6,214 nt of DNA from an uncultured Clostridia bacterium (GTDB lineage: Bacteria; Bacillota; Clostridia; TANB77; CAG-508), in assembly GCA_944393455.1 (NCBI GenBank), contig CALYAH010000041.1:1-6214 (forward strand). The letters are read 5' to 3'. The position numbers and the translations under genes are program-made. Shown here piece after piece: positions 1 to 6,164 of the stretch. A model generated the notes under the pieces. The model was not told where the DNA came from. It did no database searches and saw only the letters and a program-made list of their open reading frames with translations. How positions within the stretch are numbered: position 1 is the stretch's first letter; the number at the start of each line of letters is the position of its first letter.

Positions 1-1251
1 ACTAATGCTATGACACAAAAGTTTATAGAAAGTGGATACAAAATAGTAGAACATAATGAAAAAGCAGACGTATATATTATAAATACTTGTACTGTAACTA
101 ATATGTCAGATAGAAAATCAAGACAAATGCTTCGAAGAGTAAAAGAATTAAATCAAGAGGCTATTGTAATAGCTTGTGGATGTTATGCACAAGTAGGTAA
201 AGAAGAATTAGAAAAAATAGAAGAAATAGATTTGATTTTGGGAAATAATGAAAAAAATGACATAGTAAAATATGTAGAAGAATATTTAAGAGAGCAAAAT
301 AAAAAAATAGAAATAGAAGATGTTATGGGACAAAGAGAATTTGTGGATTTTGGAGATGTTACATATACAGAAAAAACAAGAGCTGTTATTAAAGTGCAAG
401 ATGGTTGTGATAGATTTTGTTCTTATTGTATTATTCCATATGCACGAGGAAGAGTAAGAAGTAGAAAACCTGCAAGTATTTTATCTGAAATAGACAAAAT
501 AGCTAAAGAAGGAATAAAAGAAGTTGTTATAACAGGAATTCATATAGCATCTTATGGAAAAGATTTTAAAGAAGAATATAGGTTAATAGATTTATTAGAA
601 GAAATAAATGGAATACAAGGAATAGAAAGAATTAGATTAGGATCTATTGAACCATTACTAATTACAGAAGAATTTATGAAAAGACTAGTAAAGCTAGATA
701 AAGTATGTCATCATTTCCATTTATCTTTGCAGAGTGGATGCAATGCAACTCTAAAAAGAATGAATAGAAGATATACAACAGAGCAATTTAAAGAAATTGT
801 AGATTTATTAAGAAGTAATTATAAAGATGTTATATTAACAACAGATATTATTGTAGGCTTTCCAGGGGAGACAGAAGAAGAATTTAATGATACTTATGAA
901 TTTTTAAAATCTATTAAATTCTATAAAATGCATGTATTTAAATATTCACCAAGAAAAGGAACAAAAGCTGCTCAAATGAAAGGGCAAATAGATGGAAATA
1001 AAAAAGAAGAAAGAAGTCAAAAATTAATAGAATTATCAAACCAAAATGAAAAAGAATACAATCAAAGTTATATAGGAAAAGAAATAGAAGTATTATTTGA
1101 GGAAGAAAAGAATGGAGTGTATAAAGGACATACAAAAAATTATATATTAGCACATTATATGCCTGCAGAAAAAGAGATAAAACTTGAAAATAAAATTGTA
1201 AAAGTGCAATGTATAGGAATAGAAAATGATTATATATTAGTAAAAATTTAA
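1..1251 (+). CDS. mtaB: tRNA t6A37 methylthiotransferase MtaB, 5' truncated by the window edge
   Basis: This radical-SAM enzyme adds a methylthio group to C2 of N6-threonylcarbamoyladenosine at position 37 of tRNAs reading ANN codons (family knowledge; B. subtilis YqeV type). Counting from the Met at 10, the N-terminal methylthiotransferase domain shows NTCTVT (Cys27) and CGCYAQ (Cys58), which should hold one iron-sulfur cluster. The radical-SAM triad is CX3CX2C at Cys133, Cys137 and Cys140 in GCDRFCSYC, followed by IIPYARGRVRSR. The last 60 or so residues fit a TRAM RNA-binding domain. The frame is open to base 1, and the codons before the Met at 10 read T-N-A, matching the usual family sequence after the first cluster cysteine. 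The true start is therefore upstream and the Met at 10 is internal. MtaB is distinguished from MiaB by the NTCTVTN and DRKSRQ sequences; this is a confident family call. Confidence 0.95.
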   Translation, partial: TNAMTQKFIESGYKIVEHNEKADVYIINTCTVTNMSDRKSRQMLRRVKELNQEAIVIACGCYAQVGKEELEKIEEIDLILGNNEKNDIVKYVEEYLREQNKKIEIEDVMGQREFVDFGDVTYTEKTRAVIKVQDGCDRFCSYCIIPYARGRVRSRKPASILSEIDKIAKEGIKEVVITGIHIASYGKDFKEEYRLIDLLEEINGIQGIERIRLGSIEPLLITEEFMKRLVKLDKVCHHFHLSLQSGCNATLKRMNRRYTTEQFKEIVDLLRSNYKDVILTTDIIVGFPGETEEEFNDTYEFLKSIKFYKMHVFKYSPRKGTKAAQMKGQIDGNKKEERSQKLIELSNQNEKEYNQSYIGKEIEVLFEEEKNGVYKGHTKNYILAHYMPAEKEIKLENKIVKVQCIGIENDYILVKI

Positions 1252-1313
1252 ACACGTAACAAGAATGTAATATTTATGTAACAAATATTTAATATTAAAT
1301 AGCTAAAAATCAC

Positions 1314-1342
1314 TTGATTATCAGAAAAAAATATAGTATAAA
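1314..1342 (+). promoter_or_regulatory. Sigma-A-like promoter for the 107-aa gene
   Basis: A TTGATT -35 box (1314-1319) and a TATAAA -10 box (1337-1342) are separated by 17 bases, in the 133-base gap after mtaB. An overlapping TATAGT (1332-1337) would give a shorter spacer. Transcription would start near 1349, giving a short leader before the AGGAGG at 1371-1376. No hairpin terminator for mtaB is visible in this gap. AT-rich DNA gives many chance boxes, so this rests on spacing and position. Confidence 0.5.
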
Positions 1343-1384
1343 TAAAGTGATAAAAGTGTAAAAAACACAAAGGAGGAGATTCAA

Positions 1385-1708
1385 ATGGCAGATTTAGGCG
1401 AAGAAAATAAAGTATCAGGAGTTTTTGGTGGAGTAGAAATTAACGATAACAATGAAGCAAATAATACTGAAAATGCTGGGACAATAAGAAATACTAACTT
1501 GCCAGTAAAAAGAGGATTTTGGAATAAATTTAAAGCATTCTGGTTACAAGAAATTGACTGGAATAGAGAAATAAAAGTTGAATTAACACCATATCAACAA
1601 AAAATAGAAGATGAAATAAATGAATTTTTACACCAAGAAATAACTTGGGAAAAAGTACATGATTTCTTATTCCAAGAAATAACATTTGGTAAAAAAAGAA
1701 ATGTGTAA
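1385..1708 (+). CDS. Uncharacterised 107-aa protein with three QEI[DT][WF] motifs
   Basis: I do not recognise this family. Translation is well supported: AGGAGG at 1371-1376 lies eight bases before the ATG. The protein has two parts. Residues 1-40 are acidic, Asn/Glu-rich and probably disordered. Residues 41-107 are rich in Trp, Phe and charged residues and probably helical. This second part repeats a short motif three times: FWLQEIDW (52-59), FLHQEITW (81-88) and FLFQEITF (94-101). There is no signal peptide, transmembrane segment or cysteine, so a cytoplasmic protein is likely. The stop codon TAA (1706-1708) directly abuts the left inverted repeat of the following mobile element. The C-terminus ends KKRNV, so the element may have inserted just behind it or trimmed a longer protein. 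With the element removed, this gene and radA would share a TAATG junction, suggesting former translational coupling (inference). Confidence 0.75.
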   Translation: MADLGEENKVSGVFGGVEINDNNEANNTENAGTIRNTNLPVKRGFWNKFKAFWLQEIDWNREIKVELTPYQQKIEDEINEFLHQEITWEKVHDFLFQEITFGKKRNV

Positions 1709-1763
1709 TGTCCAATTGGGGACGTTTCCTTTTGGACATTTTTGTCCAATTTGGGACACATCT
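1709..1763 (+). repeat. Left inverted repeat arm, two direct copies of a 16-nt palindromic unit
   Basis: The arm holds TGTCCAATTGGGGACG at 1709-1724 and TGTCCAATTTGGGACA at 1743-1758, in direct orientation with a 34-base period. Each unit can fold as TGTCC/GGACA around a six-base loop. Between them TTGGACA (1732-1738) pairs with TGTCCAA (1743-1749) over a TTTT loop. The only difference from the right arm is T at 1752, where the complement of the right arm has G. The match extends one further base outward (1708 with 2746). Confidence 0.85.
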
Positions 1764-1809
1764 TGTAATATTGTAAATATTAAATTGTAAATTTTTAGTA
1801 AATTAAAAT

Positions 1810-1850
1810 AAAAGTATAGCATTATTTTAGAATATATGCTATACTTTTTT
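1810..1850 (+). terminator. 13-bp AT-rich hairpin with T-run, possible terminator
   Basis: Bases 1810-1822 (AAAAGTATAGCAT) pair perfectly with 1836-1848 (ATGCTATACTTTT) around a 13-base loop, and the right arm ends in six T (1845-1850). The A-run on the left means it could also work on the opposite strand. Only four of 13 pairs are G-C and the loop is large, so termination may be weak. It lies inside the element, upstream of the transposase gene, where it could block read-through from the 107-aa gene and keep transposase expression low. It might instead be a structure recognised by the transposase. Confidence 0.45.
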
Positions 1851-1901
1851 AAGTTTATAGGGGCGAATTAAATATAAAATATAAACAAGGAGAGGATTAG
1901 T

Positions 1902-2672
1902 ATGCCCCGAATGGCAAGAAAAGTTAGTAGTACAAAAGTATATCATGTCATTTTTAGAGGAAATGATAAACAAGATATTTTTTTTGATATACAAGACTAT
2001 AAAAAAATGATGAAAGAAATAGTAAAAACGAAAGAAAAATATCAATATGAAATATTTGCATATTGCTTAATGACAAATCATGTACATTTAATTTTATATG
2101 ATAGAAATGATAATATTTCAAAAGCGATGCAAGGTTTAATTGTATCGTATTCTAGTTATTTTGGAAAAAAATACGAAAAGGTAGGACATCTAGTACAAGG
2201 TAGGTTTTTTAGCAAAAATGTTGAAACAAGAGAATATTTGATACAACTATGCAAATATATACATCAAAATCCAGTAAAAGCCAAAATATCAAAATTGAAT
2301 GAATATAGATGGAGTAGTTATAATGAGTATATTAATAATTCTAATCTAGTAGAAACAAGAATGATATTAAATATCCTAGGAAAAACAAAGCAAGAAGCAA
2401 TAAAGAATTTTGTTGCAATTCATCAAAGAGAAGAAGAACAAATAAATGATTATGTGGAATTTGAAATAATAAGCAAATTAACTGATATAGAAGTAAAAGA
2501 AAGAATAGAAAAAGTATTAGAATTAAATAATATAAGAGAAATAAAAAATTATAATGTCCAAATAAGAAATGCTAAAATAAGAAAATTAAAAGAAATAAAA
2601 GGAACATCGAAATCACAAATAGCAAGAGTTTTAGGAATTAGCAGAAAAATAATTGAAAGAGCGATGGAGTAG
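1902..2672 (+). CDS. REP-associated tyrosine transposase (Y1 HUH, IS200-like)
   Basis: A 256-aa single-strand DNA transposase of the Y1_Tnp family. The HUH metal-binding motif is His60-Val-His62 in MTNHVHLIL. The likely nucleophile is Tyr119 in YIHQNPVKA, matching the YIxxNPVRA block of REP-associated transposases, and QGRFF (99-103) is another conserved block. Residues 226-255 form a probable helix-turn-helix (SKSQIARVLGISRKIIERAM), a tail found in many RAYT proteins but not in the roughly 150-aa IS200 TnpA. It should nick and join single-stranded DNA at hairpin-bearing repeats, here probably the flanking arms. AAGGAG (1887-1892) lies nine bases before the ATG, supporting this start. No key residue is missing and the frame is intact, so it looks active. 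The codon bias is as AT-rich as the host genes. No convincing promoter was found. Confidence 0.9.
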   Translation: MPRMARKVSSTKVYHVIFRGNDKQDIFFDIQDYKKMMKEIVKTKEKYQYEIFAYCLMTNHVHLILYDRNDNISKAMQGLIVSYSSYFGKKYEKVGHLVQGRFFSKNVETREYLIQLCKYIHQNPVKAKISKLNEYRWSSYNEYINNSNLVETRMILNILGKTKQEAIKNFVAIHQREEEQINDYVEFEIISKLTDIEVKERIEKVLELNNIREIKNYNVQIRNAKIRKLKEIKGTSKSQIARVLGISRKIIERAME

Positions 2673-2690
2673 AATAGGAAGGAGGAAGGG

Positions 2691-2745
2691 AGATGTGTCC
2701 CCAATTGGACAAAAATGTCCAAAAGGAAACGTCCCCAATTGGACA
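2691..2745 (-). repeat. Right inverted repeat arm, ending at the radA start codon
   Basis: This is the reverse complement of the left arm with one mismatch. It contains TGTCCCCAATTGGACA (2696-2711) and CGTCCCCAATTGGACA (2730-2745), and the TTGGACA/TGTCCAA hairpin at 2705-2722 with an AAAA loop. Its last base is the A of the radA ATG. In radA mRNA these hairpins would sit directly before or over the start region and could hinder ribosome access. Confidence 0.85.
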
Positions 2746-2758
2746 TGGCGAAAAATAA
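2693..2758 (+). CDS. Possible 21-aa leader ORF overlapping the radA start
   Basis: The only strong Shine-Dalgarno sequence upstream of radA is GGAAGGAGG, whose GGAGG (2681-2685) lies seven bases before an ATG at 2693, not before the radA ATG. The reading frame from 2693 runs 21 codons (MCPQLDKNVQ to GHGEK) through the right repeat arm and stops at TAA 2756-2758, just inside radA and in another frame. A ribosome stopping there could re-initiate at the radA ATG (2745) about ten bases back. The peptide is largely repeat-encoded and unlikely to have its own function. The alternative is that the Shine-Dalgarno was radA's own before the arm separated it from its ATG. Confidence 0.3.
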   Translation: MCPQLDKNVQKETSPIGHGEK

Positions 2759-4101
2759 AACGGTATTTGTTTGTAGTGAATGTGGAAATGAATCAACAAA
2801 ATGGCTAGGAAAATGCCCGGCTTGTAATAGTTGGAATACTTTTTATGAACAAAAAATAGTAGAAACAAAAAATAAAGAGAAGATAACAGCAGGAAGTACA
2901 CCTCAAAAATTGAATTCTTATGAAGCAAAAGAAACTCTTAGAACTAACACAGGCTTTCATGAACTAGATAGAGTTTTAGGAGGAGGATTGGTAAAGGGCT
3001 CTCTTGTGTTAATAGGAGGAGAACCTGGAATTGGAAAGTCAACTCTTATTCTACAAATTTGTGATAAAATTAAAGGTGATGGAAAAGTTTTGTATGTTTC
3101 AGGAGAAGAATCAGCAGAACAAATAAAACTAAGAGCGGATAGATTGGGAATTAATAATGAAGACATTCTATTTTTAGGAGAAACAGATATAGATATTGTC
3201 AATCAAGCTATTATTAATGTAAATCCAAAACTAGTAATTATTGATTCTATTCAAACTATGTATTCTGATGAAATAACTGCAGCGGCTGGAAGCGTTAGTC
3301 AAGTAAGAGAGATAACTCGGGCAAGTTATGAGAGTCTGTAAATCAAGAGCTATTACAACTATTATTATAGGACATGTCACAAAAGAAGGAAATATAGCAG
3401 GTCCTAGAGTTTTAGAACATATGGTAGACACTGTACTATATTTAGAAGGCGAAAGATATTTTTCTTACAGAATTTTAAGAGGTGTAAAAAATAGATTTGG
3501 TTCAACTAATGAAATTGGTATGTTTGAAATGCAAGAAAAAGGAATGGTAGAAATCACAAACCCATCTGATATTTTGATATCAGAAAGGGATGACAATCCA
3601 GCTGGTTCATGTATTGTATCAAGCATAGAAGGAACCAGGCCTATTTTAGTTGAACTACAAGCTCTAACATCACAAACTATTTTTGGTTATCCAAAAAGAA
3701 CTGCTAATGGAATTGATTATAATAGATTATCGTTATTAATAGCTGTATTAGAGAAAAAAGCAGGATTAATGCTTAGCTCACAAGATGTGTACTTAAATGT
3801 AGTGGGAGGATTAAGAATTAATGAACCATCCATTGATTTGGGAATTATATTAGTAACAGCATCTAGTTTTAAAAATGTACCAATTCCAAAAGATATGATG
3901 ATAATTGGAGAAGTAGGATTAACAGGAGAAGTAAGAAGAATTAACATGATTGAGAAGCGTTTAAAAGAAGCAGAAAAATTAGGTTTTAAAACTTGTATCA
4001 TTCCAGAAAGTAATAAAAAAGACTTGAAAGATACTTATAAATTAGATATAATAGGCGTGAAGAATATAAATGAAGCCATGAAAAAAGTTGGCTTAAAATA
4101 G
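2745..4101 (+). pseudogene. radA: DNA repair protein RadA, frameshifted
   Basis: RadA (Sms) is a RecA-like ATPase that drives branch migration of recombination intermediates. The 5' part (2745-3341) carries the C4 zinc finger (Cys10, 13, 24, 27), Walker A GEPGIGKST (92-100) and Walker B LVIIDSIQT (163-171). The 3' part (open in the other frame, first ATG 3328) carries GHVTKEG, the RadA-specific KNRFG motif and the Lon-protease-like C-terminal domain. After VREIT the frame hits a stop at 3339; removing one base near 3318-3321 gives a continuous 451-aa protein, close to the usual length of about 458. No other disruption is present, so the shift is recent, a sequence error or bypassed. The start is 2745 because RadA proteins begin MAK-x-K-x-x-F-x-C. 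An in-frame ATG at 2715 would add ten repeat-encoded residues. Neither ATG has a well-placed ribosome binding site. Confidence 0.85.
3315..3330 (+). other. radA frameshift site (one extra base)
   Basis: Frame 0 reads ACT CGG GCA AGT TAT and then reaches TAA at 3339. Dropping the C at 3318 gives ACT GGG CAA GTT ATG (T-G-Q-V-M), and dropping one G of 3319-3321 gives ACT CGG CAA GTT ATG (T-R-Q-V-M). Both align without gap to the RadA block VRECTAELMKIAK. CGG at 3318-3320 is the only in-frame CGG codon I found in the genes of this window. Confidence 0.8.
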
Positions 4102-4123
4102 CTAAATAGAATCAAAGCTCGAA

Positions 4124-4132
4124 GGAAGGGAG
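4124..4132 (+). promoter_or_regulatory. Ribosome binding site fixing the TTG start of disA
   Basis: GGAAGGGAG ends eight bases before TTG at 4141, and the first ATG in frame lies far inside the conserved domain (Met72 region). The site therefore supports TTG as the real start. It lies in the 39-base gap after radA, so disA can be translated independently of the broken radA. Confidence 0.7.
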
Positions 4133-4140
4133 AATTAGAA

Positions 4141-5220
4141 TTGAGAAAAGGCAAAGAGGATAATATAACAGAAATCTTAAAACTAATTGCGCCAGGAACA
4201 CCAATACGAGACGGACTAGAAAATATACTAAGAGCAAGAACAGGAGCATTATTATTAATAACTAATAATAATGAAGTATTAAAAGAAGTAGTAGATGGTG
4301 GATTTACTATTAATGAAGAATATTCATCATCAAAATTATATGAACTCGCTAAGATGGATGGGGCTATTGTACTAAGTGGAGACCTAAAAAAAATTCTATA
4401 TGCAAATGCTCAACTAATTCCATCTCATGAAATAACAACTCTTGAAACAGGGACAAGACATAGAACAGCTGAAAGGACAGCAAAACAAACAGGAGAGTTA
4501 GTAATTAGTATTTCTCAAAGAAGAAGTATTATAACTGTATTTAAAGGTAATGATAGATATATACTAGAGGATACTGATGCAGTTTTAAGCAAAGCAAATC
4601 AAGCAATACAAACTCTTGAAAAATATAAGAAAGTATTTGACAACAAATTAAATATATTAAACGAGTATGAATTTAACGATATTGTAACATTACAGAATGT
4701 AATTGTTGCTGTTCAGAGAGCAGAAATGGTTATGAAAATAGTAGAAGAAATTCAAAGACAAATATATGAGCTAGGTGATGATGGACGACTAGTAAAAATG
4801 CAACTAGAAGAATTAATTGGAGGCTTAGAAAAAGAGGAGAATCTTATTATTAAAGATTATATTGTACCGGGTAGAAAAAGAAGAACACCTGAAAAAGTAA
4901 TAGAAAGTTTAGAAGAACTTAGTTACGAAGATTTAGCAAAAGAATCGGTAATAGCAAAACTATTGGGGTATGAAAACTTTGATAATTATGACGAAGTTGG
5001 AGTTTATACAAAAGGATACAGAATATTAAGTAAGATTCCGAGAATGCCATCTAATATAGTAGAAAATTTGGTAGACTCCTTTAAATCTTTCCAACATATA
5101 CTGGCAGCAGATATTGAAAGTTTAGATGAAGTAGATGGGATTGGAGAGGTTAGGGCAAGGACGATAAAACAATCATTAAAAAGAATGCAAGAGCAATTTG
5201 TTTTTGATAATTTAATTTAA
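4141..5220 (+). CDS. disA: Diadenylate cyclase DisA (DNA integrity scanning protein)
   Basis: DisA condenses two ATP into cyclic di-AMP while scanning DNA; branched structures such as Holliday junctions inhibit it (family knowledge). The 359-aa length matches the B. subtilis protein (360). The N-terminal DAC domain shows the catalytic Asp73-Gly-Ala in KMDGAIVLS and Arg106-His-Arg108 in GTRHRTAER, with AKQTGELVIS following. A central helical linker (about 145-290) leads to a C-terminal helix-hairpin-helix DNA-binding domain, with SLDEVDGIGEVRARTI at 327-342. No key residue is missing. It begins with TTG, so initiation may be weaker than from ATG. In Firmicutes disA commonly follows radA, and RadA is reported to interact with DisA; here the pair remains adjacent although radA is frameshifted. 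The clpC and mcsAB genes that often precede the pair are not upstream here. Confidence 0.96.
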   Translation: MRKGKEDNITEILKLIAPGTPIRDGLENILRARTGALLLITNNNEVLKEVVDGGFTINEEYSSSKLYELAKMDGAIVLSGDLKKILYANAQLIPSHEITTLETGTRHRTAERTAKQTGELVISISQRRSIITVFKGNDRYILEDTDAVLSKANQAIQTLEKYKKVFDNKLNILNEYEFNDIVTLQNVIVAVQRAEMVMKIVEEIQRQIYELGDDGRLVKMQLEELIGGLEKEENLIIKDYIVPGRKRRTPEKVIESLEELSYEDLAKESVIAKLLGYENFDNYDEVGVYTKGYRILSKIPRMPSNIVENLVDSFKSFQHILAADIESLDEVDGIGEVRARTIKQSLKRMQEQFVFDNLI

Positions 5221-5259
5221 ATTTTAAAATTTAATTTTAGGAAAAGGAAGGAAAAAAGA

Positions 5260-6054
5260 ATGAAAAATATAAAAAATATCATATGGATAATAGCTTTAAT
5301 CGTAATTATCATATTAATAGGAGGAACAGCTTTTGGATATTATAAAAAAGCAACTATGGAAGTAAAGAATCCAATAGCAACTATGGAAGTAGAAAATTTT
5401 GGGACAATTAAAATAGAATTATACCCAGAATTAGCACCAGAGACAGTGGCTAACTTTGTAGCACTTGCAAATCGTGGATTTTATGATGGTTTAACTTTCC
5501 ATAGAGTCGTAAAAGATTTTATGATTCAAGGAGGAGACAAAGAAGGTACAGGTTCAGGCTCAGCTAGTATATCAGACTTAAAAGATGGTGGAGAAGATAA
5601 AGAATATTCAATAAAAGGTGAATTTATATCAAATAAAGTAAATAATACTTTGAAATTTGAAGAAGGCGTTATTGGTATGGCAAGAAATGATTATACACAA
5701 TATTCATCTTCTTTAGATGAAGAATCATACAATTCAGGAAGTTCACAATTCTTTATTATGACAAAAGAGAACACTTCTTTAAATGGATATTATACAGCAT
5801 TTGGAAAAGTAATAGAAGGTATGGATGTTGTTCATAAAATAGAAGAAGTAGAAGTAAAAGCAGCTGATAATAGTGAAGAAACTGGAAACACAGAAGTTAG
5901 TACACCAGTTAATCCAGTTAAAATCACATCTATAAAAGTAGAGACATATGGAATTGATTATGGTTTGCCAGAAACTTTAACACCATTTGATTATATGACA
6001 TGGATGTATCAACAATATGGACTTGACCCAAGTACTCTTACTACTTCTGAATAA
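5260..6054 (+). CDS. Membrane-anchored cyclophilin-type peptidyl-prolyl cis-trans isomerase
   Basis: It catalyses cis-trans isomerisation of X-Pro bonds and probably aids folding of proteins outside the cytoplasmic membrane. Residues 1-6 (MKNIKN) are basic and 7-27 form one hydrophobic segment without a lipobox cysteine or clear cleavage site, suggesting an N-in anchor with the enzyme outside. The cyclophilin domain spans about 40-228. Catalytic-site residues are Arg82 in FHRVV, Phe87 and Gln90 in FMIQGGD, and Gln163-Phe-Phe165 in SSQFFI; YTAFGKVIEGMDVV (178-191) closes the fold. A tail of about 36 residues (229-264), rich in aromatic residues and Pro, extends beyond the usual domain end. AGGAAGG (5245-5251) lies eight bases before the ATG. 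The 39-base gap after disA has no terminator, so co-transcription is likely. The native substrate cannot be read from the sequence. Confidence 0.92.
   Translation: MKNIKNIIWIIALIVIIILIGGTAFGYYKKATMEVKNPIATMEVENFGTIKIELYPELAPETVANFVALANRGFYDGLTFHRVVKDFMIQGGDKEGTGSGSASISDLKDGGEDKEYSIKGEFISNKVNNTLKFEEGVIGMARNDYTQYSSSLDEESYNSGSSQFFIMTKENTSLNGYYTAFGKVIEGMDVVHKIEEVEVKAADNSEETGNTEVSTPVNPVKITSIKVETYGIDYGLPETLTPFDYMTWMYQQYGLDPSTLTTSE
5350..5391 (+). repeat. Short in-frame direct repeat in the isomerase gene
   Basis: The 15-mer GCAACTATGGAAGTA occurs at 5350-5364 and 5377-5391, a 27-base period that repeats ATMEV at residues 31-35 and 40-44. It sits where the membrane segment joins the first strand of the cyclophilin domain and keeps the frame, so it looks like a small tandem duplication lengthening the linker by nine residues. 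Confidence 0.6.
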
Positions 6055-6097
6055 GAAGCAAAAGTACTAGTATAATCTAAAAAATTTGAAAAAATAG

Positions 6098-6127
6098 TTG
6101 ACAAATGGGTGGAAAATTGGTTATAAT
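6098..6127 (+). promoter_or_regulatory. Strong sigma-A promoter for tRNA-His
   Basis: Perfect consensus TTGACA (6098-6103) and TATAAT (6122-6127) with an 18-base spacer lie about 38 bases before the tRNA. Consensus boxes are typical of stable RNA genes. No clear terminator for the isomerase gene is visible between 6055 and this promoter. Confidence 0.88.
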
Positions 6128-6164
6128 ATTAAATGTGCTCAGCAATCGGGTGCATTTAAACAAT

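Larger units (their letters stand above)
1709..2745. mobile_element. RAYT / IS200-like transposase element bounded by 55-bp inverted repeats
   Basis: The element of about 1.04 kb is delimited by inverted repeats at 1709-1763 and 2691-2745 that match at 54 of 55 positions. It carries one gene, a Y1 HUH transposase (1902-2672), plus a 13-bp hairpin ahead of that gene. No target-site duplication is visible, as expected for single-strand Y1 transposition. The position is exact: the left end follows the TAA of the 107-aa gene and the right end supplies the A of the radA ATG. Near-identical arms suggest recent insertion or continued function. Classical IS200/IS605 elements have subterminal hairpins, not long terminal inverted repeats, so the arrangement is closer to a RAYT gene flanked by paired REP-like sequences. 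The boundaries are inferred from the repeats alone. Confidence 0.75.

Noticed and set aside
938..1255. Open frame on the minus strand, rich in Leu/Phe
   Set aside because: It is the antisense shadow of the mtaB 3' end; composition reflects the complement of A-rich codons, and no ribosome binding site or family motif is present.
1763..1792. Repeated TTGTAA(A/T) words after the left arm, as possible transposase-binding iterons or a -35 box
   Set aside because: Spacing is irregular (8 and 14 bases) and the words are all A/T-rich; chance occurrence in this composition is likely and no matching set lies near the right arm.
2715..2744. Ten-residue N-terminal extension of RadA from ATG 2715
   Set aside because: It is encoded entirely by the transposon arm, has no Shine-Dalgarno sequence, lies at a hairpin loop, and RadA homologues begin at the MAK corresponding to 2745.
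1709..2745. CRISPR-like or defence-system interpretation of the repeated arm units
   Set aside because: There are only two units per arm with one spacer each, no array, and no cas or defence gene nearby; the HUH transposase explains the repeats.
5214..5238. AT-only palindromic stretch after disA as a terminator
   Set aside because: It has no G-C pairs and no clear stem plus T-run, and the next gene follows closely; it is better explained by base composition.
6131..6157. AAATG...CATTT pairing between the promoter and tRNA-His as a regulatory hairpin
   Set aside because: The stem is only about five A/T-rich pairs around a large loop; it may help form the precursor tRNA leader but cannot be supported as a regulatory element.
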